Of a stretch of DNA of 64,000 nt, positions 52,151 through 61,539 are shown one piece after another. The position numbers and the translations under genes were made by a program. A model generated the notes under the pieces. That model did not search any database. It saw only the letters and a list, made by a program, of their open reading frames with translations, and was not told the origin of the DNA. Source of the DNA: JBBSJZ01 sp041739875 (lineage in GTDB: Bacteria > Planctomycetota > Planctomycetia > Pirellulales > Pirellulaceae). How positions within the stretch are numbered: the stretch's first letter is position 1; each line of letters begins with the position of its first letter. Location: assembly GCA_041739875.1 (NCBI GenBank), contig JBGSNA010000233.1, positions 5,980 to 69,979 on the forward strand, in the 5' to 3' direction.

Positions 52151-53572
52151 TCAAAGAGGCGAGGCATCACGAACAGAAGTCGCATCACACGGGCTCCAGT
52201 GATCGTTCGCAGAATTGAAGGTTGCTAGATTGAGTTTCGCGAGTCTCTCGGATGCGCGATTGATGTTGACGTCGACTTCCAAATCGATGGCTTCGCGGAT
52301 GATGCGTTCACATCGGCGACGCCACTTGCGTTCGCTCAAACTCTCAGATGCAGAAATCAACGCGTAGTAAGCCAGCACGGTTTCGGAAGTCGCCTGCTCG
52401 TGGGCGTGGTGAATGATTTGGTAGCCGACGCCCGAGTTCGTATCGAGTTTTTGGAAATATAGATTCCTGGTGAGGTTGAGCAGATAACGATTCTTGGTTT
52501 GGAAATAGCCGAGCACGCTACGCACGATATAGCCAACTGCGGCAAGAACGAGCCCGACGATCACGAATGTCGACTTCAACGTCAATACAGCGAGGATAAG
52601 GATTGTGTTGATAATCTTGCGGGCGCTCATCAAGAGGCCACCAAGCGATGGTACAACGATTTTAAGTCGATCCAGCCAAGTGAATTTTACTTTCGTGCAA
52701 GGCAACAGCATGTCGATGTCCTGCTTCGGGATATTCTTAAACAGCCGCAGATGCAATGTTCTTGCCAGGAGTTCTTCATCGCCACCGACGTCACTTTGCA
52801 ACTGGAACATCACGACCATGCGTTGATAAACAGCGACGTCCACAGCCTCGATCTTGTAGAACTTACGGAGTCGCCTACGAACGCGGCTGCCGATGATGTC
52901 GCCTCGGCAATAAACGATCAATTGCTTGAACATGCCAAATTCGACGTGGAGCGGAACACCCCATTGGCTGGCAACTCCGACACATGCTTCAATTTCTTCG
53001 CGGGAAACTTCACGATAGCCCGCTTGAACGAGGACTTCGCGGCACAATTCGAGAGTCTCAAGCACGCGACCAGAACTGGATTGCCCGGTGACGCCCGAGT
53101 TCTCGACGCCCGAGTTCTCGACGCCAGTAGACGATTTGTCATTGCTGTTGTCGTCATCACCGCTGTCGTTATCGCCGCTGTCATCATAGCCCGCTTCGAC
53201 ACCGAGAGGCCGTCGGGTATCTTGGTCGGGATCGATCCCACGATACAGTTCTCGGAATCGACGATCGTAGCTCACAGCAATGTCGCCAAGTGCCGTTTCG
53301 ATGCTTTTTGCAACGTGTCGAAAGGGTTCGACTTGATCGTCGCGAAGCTCGCCGCGACGTGCTAGACAAGGAACGAGGTCGTACGGGTTGATCGGTATAA
53401 AACTTTCGATTGCCCAGTGACGTGGGTTTTCGCTGATGAAACCGCTCGCGGAAGCTGGATCTCCACTCACCGCGCCTGCTGCCTGTGCGGGTGATGCAGC
53501 GATCGAACGTGTGAGCACCCCACTGTTCTCGCTAGAAATCTCAGAAAGAAAACTGATGAACGACTTTGACAC
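52151..53572 (-). CDS. DUF3754 (TMEM143-like) membrane protein
   Basis: This 473-residue protein matches the DUF3754 pattern. An N-terminal helical part has ESFIPINPYDLVPCLARRGEL. An Asp/Ser/Asn-rich acidic insert (about 130-160) contains repeated ENSGV units. A conserved core has FGMFKQLIVYCRG and TLHLRLFKNIPKQDIDMLLP. Two membrane helices lie at about 315-365. The start is GTG at 53572, which would overlap the divergent HAD gene's start by 17 bases. A GTG at 53518 would avoid this, so the N-terminus is uncertain. The function of the family is unknown. Confidence 0.78.
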   Translation of the reverse strand: MSKSFISFLSEISSENSGVLTRSIAASPAQAAGAVSGDPASASGFISENPRHWAIESFIPINPYDLVPCLARRGELRDDQVEPFRHVAKSIETALGDIAVSYDRRFRELYRGIDPDQDTRRPLGVEAGYDDSGDNDSGDDDNSNDKSSTGVENSGVENSGVTGQSSSGRVLETLELCREVLVQAGYREVSREEIEACVGVASQWGVPLHVEFGMFKQLIVYCRGDIIGSRVRRRLRKFYKIEAVDVAVYQRMVVMFQLQSDVGGDEELLARTLHLRLFKNIPKQDIDMLLPCTKVKFTWLDRLKIVVPSLGGLLMSARKIINTILILAVLTLKSTFVIVGLVLAAVGYIVRSVLGYFQTKNRYLLNLTRNLYFQKLDTNSGVGYQIIHHAHEQATSETVLAYYALISASESLSERKWRRRCERIIREAIDLEVDVNINRASERLAKLNLATFNSANDHWSPCDATSVRDASPL

Positions 53573-54293
53573 TCAAAACTCCGAAAACTTTCTAGCGTCG
53601 AACGCGCCGTCGCAAGGTTCGCGGCTTGATGTAGGGCACGAAACCATCCTGGGCGTGGCGCTCGATATGGACGGTTTGTTGTTTGATACCGAGCGATTGT
53701 ACTGGACTGTGGGCGATGTCGTCTTGCAGCGACGCGGCACAAGATACTCCAAAGAGCTGCAAGCTCGAATGATGGGCCGAATTGGCTTGGCCGCGATCGC
53801 GGAAATGATCAATTTTCATGGTTTGACGGATTCTCCCCAGGCGTTGCTTGATGAATCGGATGCACTTTACGGTGAAATGCTCTCGAGTGAGTTACAACCG
53901 ATGCCTGGATTGAGCGAATGGATCGAGCGGTTGCAGTCAAGTAGGTTGCCGTTCGGTTTGGCGACCAGCAGCCGTCGAATTTTTGTCGATGTCATCCTCG
54001 GTACGGTGGATTGGTCATCGTCGCTCGCGTTTGTGTTAACGGGCGATGATGTCCTGCATGGCAAGCCGCATCCAGAGATGTACCTCAAAGCGGCCGAGAA
54101 GATGTCGATCGCACCATCCCGAATGCTGGTTCTTGAAGACAGCGGCAATGGCACTGCGGCCGGTGTCGCTGCAGGTGCCGTGACGGTATCGGTTCCCAGC
54201 CCGCATACACTCGACCAAGACTTTACCGGCGCCCACTTGATTGCCGACTCACTTATCGATCCGAGACTCCATCGATTGATCACCAGTTCTTAA
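53556..54293 (+). CDS. HAD-family phosphatase, beta-phosphoglucomutase-like
   Basis: This 245-residue protein starts at the ATG at 53556; the open frame to 53436 lies inside the divergent gene. HAD motif I is DMDGLLFDTE (D37 nucleophile, D39). Motif II is LATSS, motif III includes GKPHPEMY, and motif IV is VLEDSGNG. The alpha-helical cap after motif I is of the C1 type seen in beta-phosphoglucomutase and GPH/YcjU-like phosphatases. All catalytic residues are present. The substrate is unknown. Confidence 0.88.
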   Translation: MNDFDTQNSENFLASNAPSQGSRLDVGHETILGVALDMDGLLFDTERLYWTVGDVVLQRRGTRYSKELQARMMGRIGLAAIAEMINFHGLTDSPQALLDESDALYGEMLSSELQPMPGLSEWIERLQSSRLPFGLATSSRRIFVDVILGTVDWSSSLAFVLTGDDVLHGKPHPEMYLKAAEKMSIAPSRMLVLEDSGNGTAAGVAAGAVTVSVPSPHTLDQDFTGAHLIADSLIDPRLHRLITSS

Positions 54294-54653
54294 CGTGTGC
54301 CTGGCTGGAACTGCATCGTGTTCCGCAAGGTATTGATTGAGTCACTCGTGAGTCAGTCTCAAGGATGATCCCGTGGATTGGACAGGCCGTCCGTTGCGTC
54401 GCGACAAGGTGGGAGCGATTCCAGAGCACTTGGCACCGATCCTCAGTCGCATTGGATAGGATGCCCGGGCTTGGTGCGACGTGGTGCAAAAGTTTGGACG
54501 CGTGTTCAAGCCAGGTGCAGGGACGCCGGAGAGTCTCACTCAGGAAGCTGGCTGGCCCCGTTTAACCCCGCCCGGTTTACCCCCGGATTACCCCGTTGCC
54601 CGGCTTACCCGTTTTACGCGGCCGTTCTACGCGGCCGACACTTAAGTAAGTAT
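54294..54653. other. Intergenic region with GC-rich decayed repeats
   Basis: About 360 bases between the HAD phosphatase and the methyltransferase remnant. Near 54570-54640 it contains a run of CCCG/TTAC-rich units and a duplicated TACGCGGCCG string. No gene or RNA is recognised. Confidence 0.4.
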
Positions 54654-55519
54654 CTAGAGAGTGACACTTTCTTTTGAGCGTATCTTCCTGGCAACGACGA
54701 TGTCCTGGTAGCTCACGAAGTGTTTTCGACCGCACCAGGAGCCAAAGTGAATTGGCTGATCAATTTCCAAGCCGTTTCTACTTAGGATGTCCCGAACTTG
54801 TGCTTCTTCGTAGGCGATCGCGGTTTCGGGGATGTTTGGATCTGTGGTCATGCAGCCATTCAGCAAGTGACAGAAATTGAAGCTGCTTTCTCCACGATTG
54901 ATTCCTCGTTTAGAATGAAAAAAGTGAATAAACACACGCCGTCTACTTTCAGCACCCGCGATATTTCACCGACGTAGTTCTCAAGATCCGCGGGGAGCAT
55001 GTGTGTAAACACTGACGTAAGGAAACAGGTATCGAAATACTCTGAGCCGTAAGGGAACTTGTACTGGCAAGCTTGGTGCATGCCATTTGCATTGTAGTAC
55101 TTATTGAACACATCGCTGTGTCGAAATTGGAAGTTCCTGAATCGTGGAGTGATACGTTTCTGGCACCACTCAACACCGTCTCTGACGATATCAAAGCCGC
55201 AGTAAGAAACGTCGTCTTTGTCGTCGCCCGGTCCCGAGGCACTAAGATAGTTAGTCAGTGGAATTGCCATTCGACCGATTCCGCATCCAACGTCCAGAAC
55301 TCGATGTGTTGGCTGTAGTCCTGCCAGTTCAATGAAATACTTTCGAAACTCCAAGCCAATCGCTTCGAAATCGCCCGCCCCTACGAATATGCGAGATTTG
55401 TTTGGCACCATGCTGCTGCGGTGTTTGAAACGATCGAGCATTTCCTCCAGATATGCGAGGGGAATCTTGATTGCGTGTTTGACGCGATTAGGAAAAATCT
55501 GTTTAATCGAACTTCCCAT
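54654..55519 (-). pseudogene. SAM-dependent methyltransferase, frameshifted
   Basis: The N-terminal part reads from the ATG at 55519 with the SAM motif VLDVGCGIGRMAIPL, then the typical FDTCFLTSVFTHMLP and ending VCLFTFFILNEES. After about 54900 this frame ends quickly, while the other minus frame carries the expected C-terminus (RGESSFNF, ETAIAYEEAQVR, PIHFGSWCGR, SYQDIVVARK). The break is a one-base shift at about 54893-54900, at the codons after NEES. It is either a real decayed gene or a sequencing error. It lies at the end of the carbamoyltransferase-SxtJ-DUF5989 group. Confidence 0.8.
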
Positions 55520-55603
55520 ACTAAAGCCATTGAGGGAGGATACCGAATTGTGCGCCCGGGAACGGATGCAGTTTAAATGCAATCATGCGAAGAGTGTTTT
55601 GAT

Positions 55604-55816
55604 CTAAAATAAAGTGTAAATGAACGGAGCGGCCCCAGTCGATCCTAAGGTGACCAGTAGGCTGATTCCCAGAATTGCGACCAAGATCGGTATCAACCAC
55701 CACGCTTTATTTTCTTTGATAAAATACACAAACTCTTGGACGAGCGACAACGGCCTGCCCTTGGATGCTTCTTCGAAATCGTTTTTCTTTTCGGGGCCAT
55801 TTTCTTTTCTGAGCAT
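55604..55816 (-). CDS. DUF5989 family small membrane protein
   Basis: This 70-residue protein has a charged N-terminus, one membrane helix (about 39-59, WWLIPILVAILGISLLV) and the family's end pattern, APFIYTLF. DUF5989 genes typically sit beside SxtJ and carbamoyltransferase genes, as here, so it is probably part of that system. No enzyme motif is present. Confidence 0.85.
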   Translation of the reverse strand: MLRKENGPEKKNDFEEASKGRPLSLVQEFVYFIKENKAWWLIPILVAILGISLLVTLGSTGAAPFIYTLF

Positions 55817-55849
55817 GCATGTCGCTTTGCAAAATGAAGTTCAAAACAA

Positions 55850-56257
55850 CTAGGACTGACGATAGTATGACACAATGTCGTCTGGTCTCTTTTTTGACTG
55901 CCAATAGCTTTCTTTTCCGGTATCGAACGTTCGGTGCATCGCATCGCGTCCAACCAGCTTAAACAATACACCAATCAAAAAAAATAATCCGAAAAACAGA
56001 ATTAGCATCGCTAGTTCGCTTGCCAGAAATCCAATGGGAGTCGTTAGCACAGTGAGTGCGACAAATGGTCGTCGGAGCAGTCTGGGTTTAACTAGAGCTG
56101 CGCATAAGAAAAGCAGACCAAAGCCGCTCATGGTTGCGAAGACGGCTAGTCCAAATCCCCAGAACCAAGTCAGAAATGGCAATGCAATGAAGCAAATCAC
56201 TCCAAACTGTTTCAGTTGACGATCGGGCGGATGCCAGTCAATATCAAATAGGCTCAT
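55850..56257 (-). CDS. SxtJ family membrane protein
   Basis: This 135-residue protein has four hydrophobic segments. Its N-terminus, LFDIDWHPPDRQLKQFG, and a conserved C-terminal YWQSKKRP region match the SxtJ family, named for the protein next to the carbamoyltransferase in saxitoxin clusters. The ATG at 56257 is chosen; the frame is open to 56311, which would overlap the carbamoyltransferase. It is 13 bases downstream of that gene and on the same strand. Its biochemical role is not established. Confidence 0.87.
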   Translation of the reverse strand: MSLFDIDWHPPDRQLKQFGVICFIALPFLTWFWGFGLAVFATMSGFGLLFLCAALVKPRLLRRPFVALTVLTTPIGFLASELAMLILFFGLFFLIGVLFKLVGRDAMHRTFDTGKESYWQSKKRPDDIVSYYRQS

Positions 56258-56270
56258 GTTCTCGCTCCCA

Positions 56271-58112
56271 CTAATCTGGTTCAAACTGCAGAAGATAACT
56301 TTGACGCTCATCAGGCGTCAGTTGGTTTTTTTGATTCGCTTTGTGCAGCACATGTCTTCCCAAAACCAGCACATCCATGTCCGTCAACATGAAGCAGCGA
56401 TAAGCATCTTCCGGTGTATTCACGATAGGTTCGCTTCGCACGTTGAAGCTCGTGTTGATTAGCACTGGGCAACCTGTTTTGCCAAAGAAGTGCGTTAAGA
56501 GTTGGTGCAGTAGCGGGTTCCGCTCGTCGTCGACAGTTTGAATCCTTGTCGAGTAGTCAATATGTGTGACCGCTGGAATCATCGAGCGGGCGTGACGCAG
56601 CTTTTCCACTCCAAACGTCTGGTCGTAATCGTCGCCCATCAGCGTTCTTAGGTGTTCACGAACCAACGCGACGATCAACATATACGGACTTTCTACACCG
56701 GGGCACATTTCAAAGAACTCGTGGACGTGTTCTTGTAGAACGATCGCCGCAAAGGGCCGAAACGATTCTCTGAACTTGATCTTGAGATTTAGGATTGATT
56801 GCATCTTTTGACTGCGTGCATCGCCCAAAATGCTTCTCGACCCAAGTGCCCGTGGTCCGTACTCCATTCTCCCCTGGAACCAGCCAACCACTTTCTCTTC
56901 GGCAATTAGCTCGGAAACGATATCGCACAGTTGCTCGTCGGAGTCGCAGGTCGAATAGTTTGCGTTTTTCTCAGACAGCATCCTCAGGACCTCAATGTCC
57001 GGGTAGCTTGGGCCCAAAAGGGATCCTTTCTGTGAGTCTTTGCCATCTTGGTCTCTGGATTGACCGAGAAGCTGGTGCCAGATGAACAAGGCAGCTCCAA
57101 GAGCTCCACCGGCGTCGCCAGCGGCCGGCTGTATCCACAAGTTTTCAAATGGCCCCTCTCGCAAAATTCGTCCATTTCCGACGCAATTCAGAGCAACACC
57201 CCCGGCAAGCACAAGGTTCTTCATGCCGGTAGCGTTGTGAACATGTCGCGACATTCGAAGCATGATTTCTTCTGTGACGGATTGCACGGACGCCGCCAAA
57301 TCCATCTCCCGCTGAGTGATTGAGCACGAGGGGTCGCGAGGTGGCCCACCGAATAGACGATGAAACTTTTTCGAGGTCATCGTCAACCCGTAGCAATATC
57401 TAAAATAACTTTGGTCCATTCGGAATGAGCCGTCGTCCTTTAAATCCAGCAGGTGATTCAGAATCGCGTTTTTAAATCGTGGCTCGCCGTACGGAGCCAA
57501 GCCCATCAGCTTGTACTCGCCACTATTGACGCGAAATCCGGTGTAGTACGTGAATGCTGAATACAGGAGTCCAAGTGAGTGCGGGAATCGAATCTCGCTT
57601 AATAGTTCAATATTGCTGCCGCGACCAATGCCGGTGCAAGCAGTCGACCACTCGCCGACGCCATCCAGAGTGAGTATCGCAGCTTCGTCGAATGGCGATG
57701 GGAAGAATGCGCTCGCGGCGTGTGATTCATGGTGATCGAGAAACACGAACCGGCCATCGTACTCACCTCGCAACCCCTTGTTCATTTCGCGTGGAAGGAA
57801 CAGTTTTTGCTTCAGCCAAAGCGGAATCGCCTTTCGGAACGACTGAAATCCCAAGGGTGTGTACGCAAGATACGTTTCGAGAAGCCGAACAAACTTGGTC
57901 ACCGGCTTGTCGTAAAATCCAACATGGTCGATGTCACCTGGGTTCACCCCGCCTTCTCGGAGGCAATAGTCGACGGCACGTTGAGGGAAACTGTAGTCGT
58001 GTTTCTTTCGCGTAAAGCGTTCTTCCTGCGCTGCGGCAATGATTTCACCGTCGATGACGAGAGCTGCTGCGGAGTCATGGTAAAATGCCGAAATCCCGAG
58101 AATGGCCGTCAT
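56271..58112 (-). CDS. NodU/CmcH-type carbamoyltransferase
   Basis: It moves a carbamoyl group from carbamoyl phosphate, through carbamoyl-AMP, to a hydroxyl of a sugar or natural product. The 613-residue protein starts with MTAILGISAFYHDSAAALV. QEERFTRKKHD (about 30-40), the middle LDHHESHAASAF and LVLAGGVALNCVGNGRI, and the C-terminal QGRMEYGPRALGSRS and INTSFNVRSEPIV complete both family domains. Length is standard. It heads a minus-strand set with SxtJ, DUF5989 and a methyltransferase remnant; the divergent SGNH protein may belong too. Confidence 0.93.
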   Translation of the reverse strand: MTAILGISAFYHDSAAALVIDGEIIAAAQEERFTRKKHDYSFPQRAVDYCLREGGVNPGDIDHVGFYDKPVTKFVRLLETYLAYTPLGFQSFRKAIPLWLKQKLFLPREMNKGLRGEYDGRFVFLDHHESHAASAFFPSPFDEAAILTLDGVGEWSTACTGIGRGSNIELLSEIRFPHSLGLLYSAFTYYTGFRVNSGEYKLMGLAPYGEPRFKNAILNHLLDLKDDGSFRMDQSYFRYCYGLTMTSKKFHRLFGGPPRDPSCSITQREMDLAASVQSVTEEIMLRMSRHVHNATGMKNLVLAGGVALNCVGNGRILREGPFENLWIQPAAGDAGGALGAALFIWHQLLGQSRDQDGKDSQKGSLLGPSYPDIEVLRMLSEKNANYSTCDSDEQLCDIVSELIAEEKVVGWFQGRMEYGPRALGSRSILGDARSQKMQSILNLKIKFRESFRPFAAIVLQEHVHEFFEMCPGVESPYMLIVALVREHLRTLMGDDYDQTFGVEKLRHARSMIPAVTHIDYSTRIQTVDDERNPLLHQLLTHFFGKTGCPVLINTSFNVRSEPIVNTPEDAYRCFMLTDMDVLVLGRHVLHKANQKNQLTPDERQSYLLQFEPD

Positions 58113-58439
58113 GCTTTCCTGTTTTTCCGGCGTGAGGACGTGAATACTTGCCTTTTCAACAGTCTAGACGCCCGAAATATGCTGCGTAAGGGCGATCGAT
58201 CAACGCTGCGACGGTGAGTCTCGGGTACTTGGTACGATCCGAGTTGCGCGCGCTCAGCGTTTTGGCGGTGAGCCGCTCGGTCGGTCGATCGCAAGTTTCG
58301 ATCACACTTTCTCGGAAGTCGTCGACTCGTCCCTGCAACTGCGATACACGGAAGGTTCGGGTTGGTAGTATCTTAGGCGAGGGAGCCTGCTGAAAGTGGG
58401 CTTCGGCTCAAGCGTTGTCCCATTTGGAGCTCCGGTATC
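58113..58439. other. Divergent intergenic region, carbamoyltransferase / SGNH
   Basis: The 327 bases must contain both promoters. No clear -35/-10 pair or operator is visible. No RNA gene is recognised. Confidence 0.35.
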
Positions 58440-59783
58440 TTGGCTGTCGAATTCGAGAATCGACGATTATTGAGCACCCGCAAACGAATCCTTTTTTGCG
58501 GTGTTTTGCTGTTGCTGCTTTTTCTTTTTTCTGAAGTTGCCGCGTTCTTCATCTACAGTGCGAGCCGAGGACGATGGTTCAGCTGGCAAGACATGGGTGA
58601 TCGTCGAGATAGCGTCGTCAACCCAACAACGACGGTCGAGTTATTCCAGCAGTATTCGGTTCACGTGTTGCATCCGTATGTTGGTTTTGTGGTCAATCCC
58701 GACTTTGTCCCCAGCACGAACGTGGCATGGCCAGCTGTTTCCGAGTTTGGGTATACGGATACGAACTCTCCAATTCGAGCAAGAGCTCCAGGGAAGTGCG
58801 TCATTGCCATTGTTGGTGGATCTTTGGCACAAGAGTTTGCGTTTAGTGCATCCGAGTTAGTCGACGAGCTTCAAGCGACAAATCATTTTGCAGATATTGA
58901 AGTAACGGTCTTGAACCTTGCGCATGGCGGATACAAGCAACCCCAGCAGTTGATGACGATTAATTACTTGCTTGCTTTAGGTGCTGAATTCGATATCGTC
59001 GTCAATATTGATGGCTTCAATGAGGTTGCACTCCATGGCGTCGAAAATGGTCCACTGGGAGTTTTCCCAATTTACCCACGCAACTGGCCAAGCATCTGTG
59101 CGGGAATGCCAGACCAAGCTGTTCAAAAAGAACTGCGTCATCGAGATACGACTATCGAACGTCGACGAGATTTGGCAAACACTTTCTCGCATTGGCCCAT
59201 TAGTGCTTCCGTTCTATGTAACCTAATATGGAGTTGGCGAGACAATGTCCGTTTGTTAGAGCTATCGATCATCGAGAATAAAATTCGCGTTATCGCGACT
59301 CCACGAACAGATTATTTAGAGACCGGCCCTCAAGGCGTCGAATCTATAGATGGTAATGTAAATAAACATTTGGTTGGCATTTGGCAACGCTCATCCCTTC
59401 GGCTGCACCAGTTGTGTGAAGCAAATGATATTCGCTATTACCATTTTTTACAGCCTAACCAATACGTTGCTGGTTCAAAAGTACTGAGTGACGACGAGCG
59501 AACTCGAGCCTTCGATGAACGACAGGCATATCGTGTTGGCGTCGAGCGAGGTTACCCTTTGCTTCGCAAGGAAGGGCAGCGCTTAATTGATCAAGGTGTA
59601 CGGTTCAAGGATTTGACTTTGGCTTTTGCCGATACTGGTGAGAGTGTTTATCGCGACACGTGTTGCCACGTGAACTTGCTTGGTAATGAAATTTTGGCCG
59701 CGATGGTTGCTCAAACAGTTATCGACGATCATTTAAGCAGATCCGTTTTGTTGCCAGCCTCGGATACGGATGGAGCGGAATAG
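58440..59783 (+). CDS. Membrane-anchored SGNH-like hydrolase
   Basis: This 447-residue protein has a signal-anchor helix at about 17-36 (FCGVLLLLLFLFSEVAAFF). The SGNH nucleophile is probably the Ser of IVGGSLAQEF (about 125). VNIDGFNEV (about 188) supplies the block III residues, and CCHVNLLGNEILA near the C-terminus supplies the catalytic His after Asp. It starts with TTG at 58440; no in-frame ATG precedes the anchor. SGNH proteins beside carbamoyltransferase and SxtJ genes may acylate or deacylate the carbamoylated product, which is inferred from context only. Confidence 0.75.
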   Translation: MAVEFENRRLLSTRKRILFCGVLLLLLFLFSEVAAFFIYSASRGRWFSWQDMGDRRDSVVNPTTTVELFQQYSVHVLHPYVGFVVNPDFVPSTNVAWPAVSEFGYTDTNSPIRARAPGKCVIAIVGGSLAQEFAFSASELVDELQATNHFADIEVTVLNLAHGGYKQPQQLMTINYLLALGAEFDIVVNIDGFNEVALHGVENGPLGVFPIYPRNWPSICAGMPDQAVQKELRHRDTTIERRRDLANTFSHWPISASVLCNLIWSWRDNVRLLELSIIENKIRVIATPRTDYLETGPQGVESIDGNVNKHLVGIWQRSSLRLHQLCEANDIRYYHFLQPNQYVAGSKVLSDDERTRAFDERQAYRVGVERGYPLLRKEGQRLIDQGVRFKDLTLAFADTGESVYRDTCCHVNLLGNEILAAMVAQTVIDDHLSRSVLLPASDTDGAE

Positions 59784-60198
59784 CAGCCTGCCATCGAAGT
59801 CAGACAAAGGTCCGAGACGGTAAATTTTAGAGTGGGGTAAACTTGGGGAAGTGCGTTACAAAACAGTGTGCTTAAGCCATCATTAAAATAGGCCGAAGTT
59901 GGGGAAGTTGGGGCCAGCGTTTGTCTTGCCCGATTGGTCTTGGTCAAATAGTCTTGAGACTTCACCCTTGCACTGTTGAGTCTTTTAATGCTTCGTAAAC
60001 CTTGTTACAAAGTTACTGGTCCGGCGAAAGTTCAGGTCTTTCATGCGGTACAGCATTGCGCTGGTCACGAGAACCTTCTGTGTTGCATGCTGCGCTGACA
60101 TCTCGAAATCGGGCGGTGTGACGGCTTTTCGCCTGCGTCGAGGCCGCAATGTCCACTGATGAATTCATTTGAGAACGCAATTTCGACGGCTCGAGAAC
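59784..60198. other. Intergenic region beside a decayed transposase
   Basis: The 415 bases contain GGGG-rich direct repeats near 59834-59915 (ACTTGGGGAAGT-like and GTTGGGGAAGTTGGGG). No gene is recognised. The transposase C-terminus that should continue leftward from 60199 is not found in any frame here. Confidence 0.4.
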
Positions 60199-61131
60199 TC
60201 AAGAAGCCGGATGGCCCCTATGTGCCCGCCCAAAGAGAATCAGTTTGTGAAGGCATTCGGATTTCAAAGATCCAAAAAATCGCTCCAGATGCGCGTTCAA
60301 ATTTGGGCTCCGCGGTGGCAACCGAACTGGCTTCACGCCCTCGCATTTTAGGCACGCACGAAACGACTTACTGAATGTTGCATCGCGGTCCATGATCAAA
60401 TACTTCTTCTCTTTGAGAAAGCCGTCCTCATGATTGGTCAACTCGCGGGCGATCGTTTGCATCCACACTTCGTTCGGATTGGTGGTGCAGCCCGCAAAGT
60501 TGACGCGGCGTGTTTTCAATTCCATGACAAAGAGCAGATAGAACGTTGTCAGGCCACTCTTCGTCCAGACTTCCACGGTCGTGAAGTCGATCGAAGCCAT
60601 CACGTCCCAATGCGCCTTGAAGAATGTTTCCCAGGATCCTGTGCGCCTGCGTGTCGGAGCCGGCTCAATGCCGTGAGCTTTGAGGATATTGCCAATGGTG
60701 GAGTCACTGATGTCGTAGCCGACGTTCAATAGCGCACCGCTGATGCGGTCGTAGCCCCACGTCGGATTCTCTTTTGCGAACTTGACGGTCAGATCAACGA
60801 TCACTTGTCGAGTCCTTAGCCGACCAGGTTGATTCTCTTTGCGATCCGAGTAGTCCCATTTTTTCGCCACGAGTTGACGGTGCCATCGCAGGATTGTGTC
60901 CGGTGTGAACAACGTCCCAATCTGCTCAAGTTGCTTGCGGCCAAGGACCTTACCTTTGACTGCCAATCGACGTCGCTGGTCATCGGTTAGCAAGATTCGC
61001 TGCTTGCCGAACTTCTCTTTGCGAACGGCATTCTCGGTGCGAAGGTACTCAATGACTTCTTGTTGTTGTCGATTGACTCAACTGGCAAGGATGATCAGCA
61101 TCAACTGCCACGGTTCAAAAATCAATTTCAT
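60199..61131 (-). pseudogene. DDE (rve) integrase-type transposase, broken
   Basis: The original frame begins at an ATG at 61131 (MKLIFEPWQLMLIILAS), but the next codon, at 61078-61080, is TGA where a Trp is expected. The frame then continues (VNRQQQEVIEYLRTEN) into a good integrase core. The core holds DDE residues in VMASIDFTTVEVW, YLIMDRDATFSKS and NLNAHLERFFGSLKSECL. After LILFG the protein ends in an unrelated tail at 60199, so the C-terminus is also lost. It is IS3/IS481-like. The terminal inverted repeats could not be found. It is not expected to be active. Confidence 0.82.
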
Positions 61132-61539
61132 CGGAGTCTCGGGATGAACAAATCCGAGACAATCGGTGGTGTGCGGCCAATTGTAAACCTACGTGAATAG
61201 TCCTGTCAGCGATTGGAATAGGTCGCCGTTCCGGTGAGAACGATTGCGGGGACTTTGGCGTCGTCGAAGTACATGTCACCTCGGCCGAACTGCCTGGCTG
61301 ATAAACCCTTGAGAGTCCACTTTTTGTTGTGTCTAATGCTCGGCTGAGTTTTTTGACCCCACGCGCTCGCTTATCTCGCGTGGAAAGTCGGTTTGGCGCC
61401 TGCGGAGCTCCTGTGGCACTTCCAGGCATCCATCCGAGCAAAAAGACATGTACTGCGCGACGGACAATCTCCTGATGTTCGGCTATCTGGTGGCAAAAAA
61501 GCCAATGTTAAACGAACATAGCGTTTCAACGCCGTCTCC
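61132..61539. other. Intergenic region with a short open remnant
   Basis: About 400 bases between the transposase remnant and the kinase end. On the minus strand, a stop-to-stop open run of about 50 codons ends at 61206 and includes RGDMYFDDAKVPAIVLTG. It has no start and no recognised family, and may be the tail of a gene cut by the nearby rearrangements. Nothing else is seen. Confidence 0.35.
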
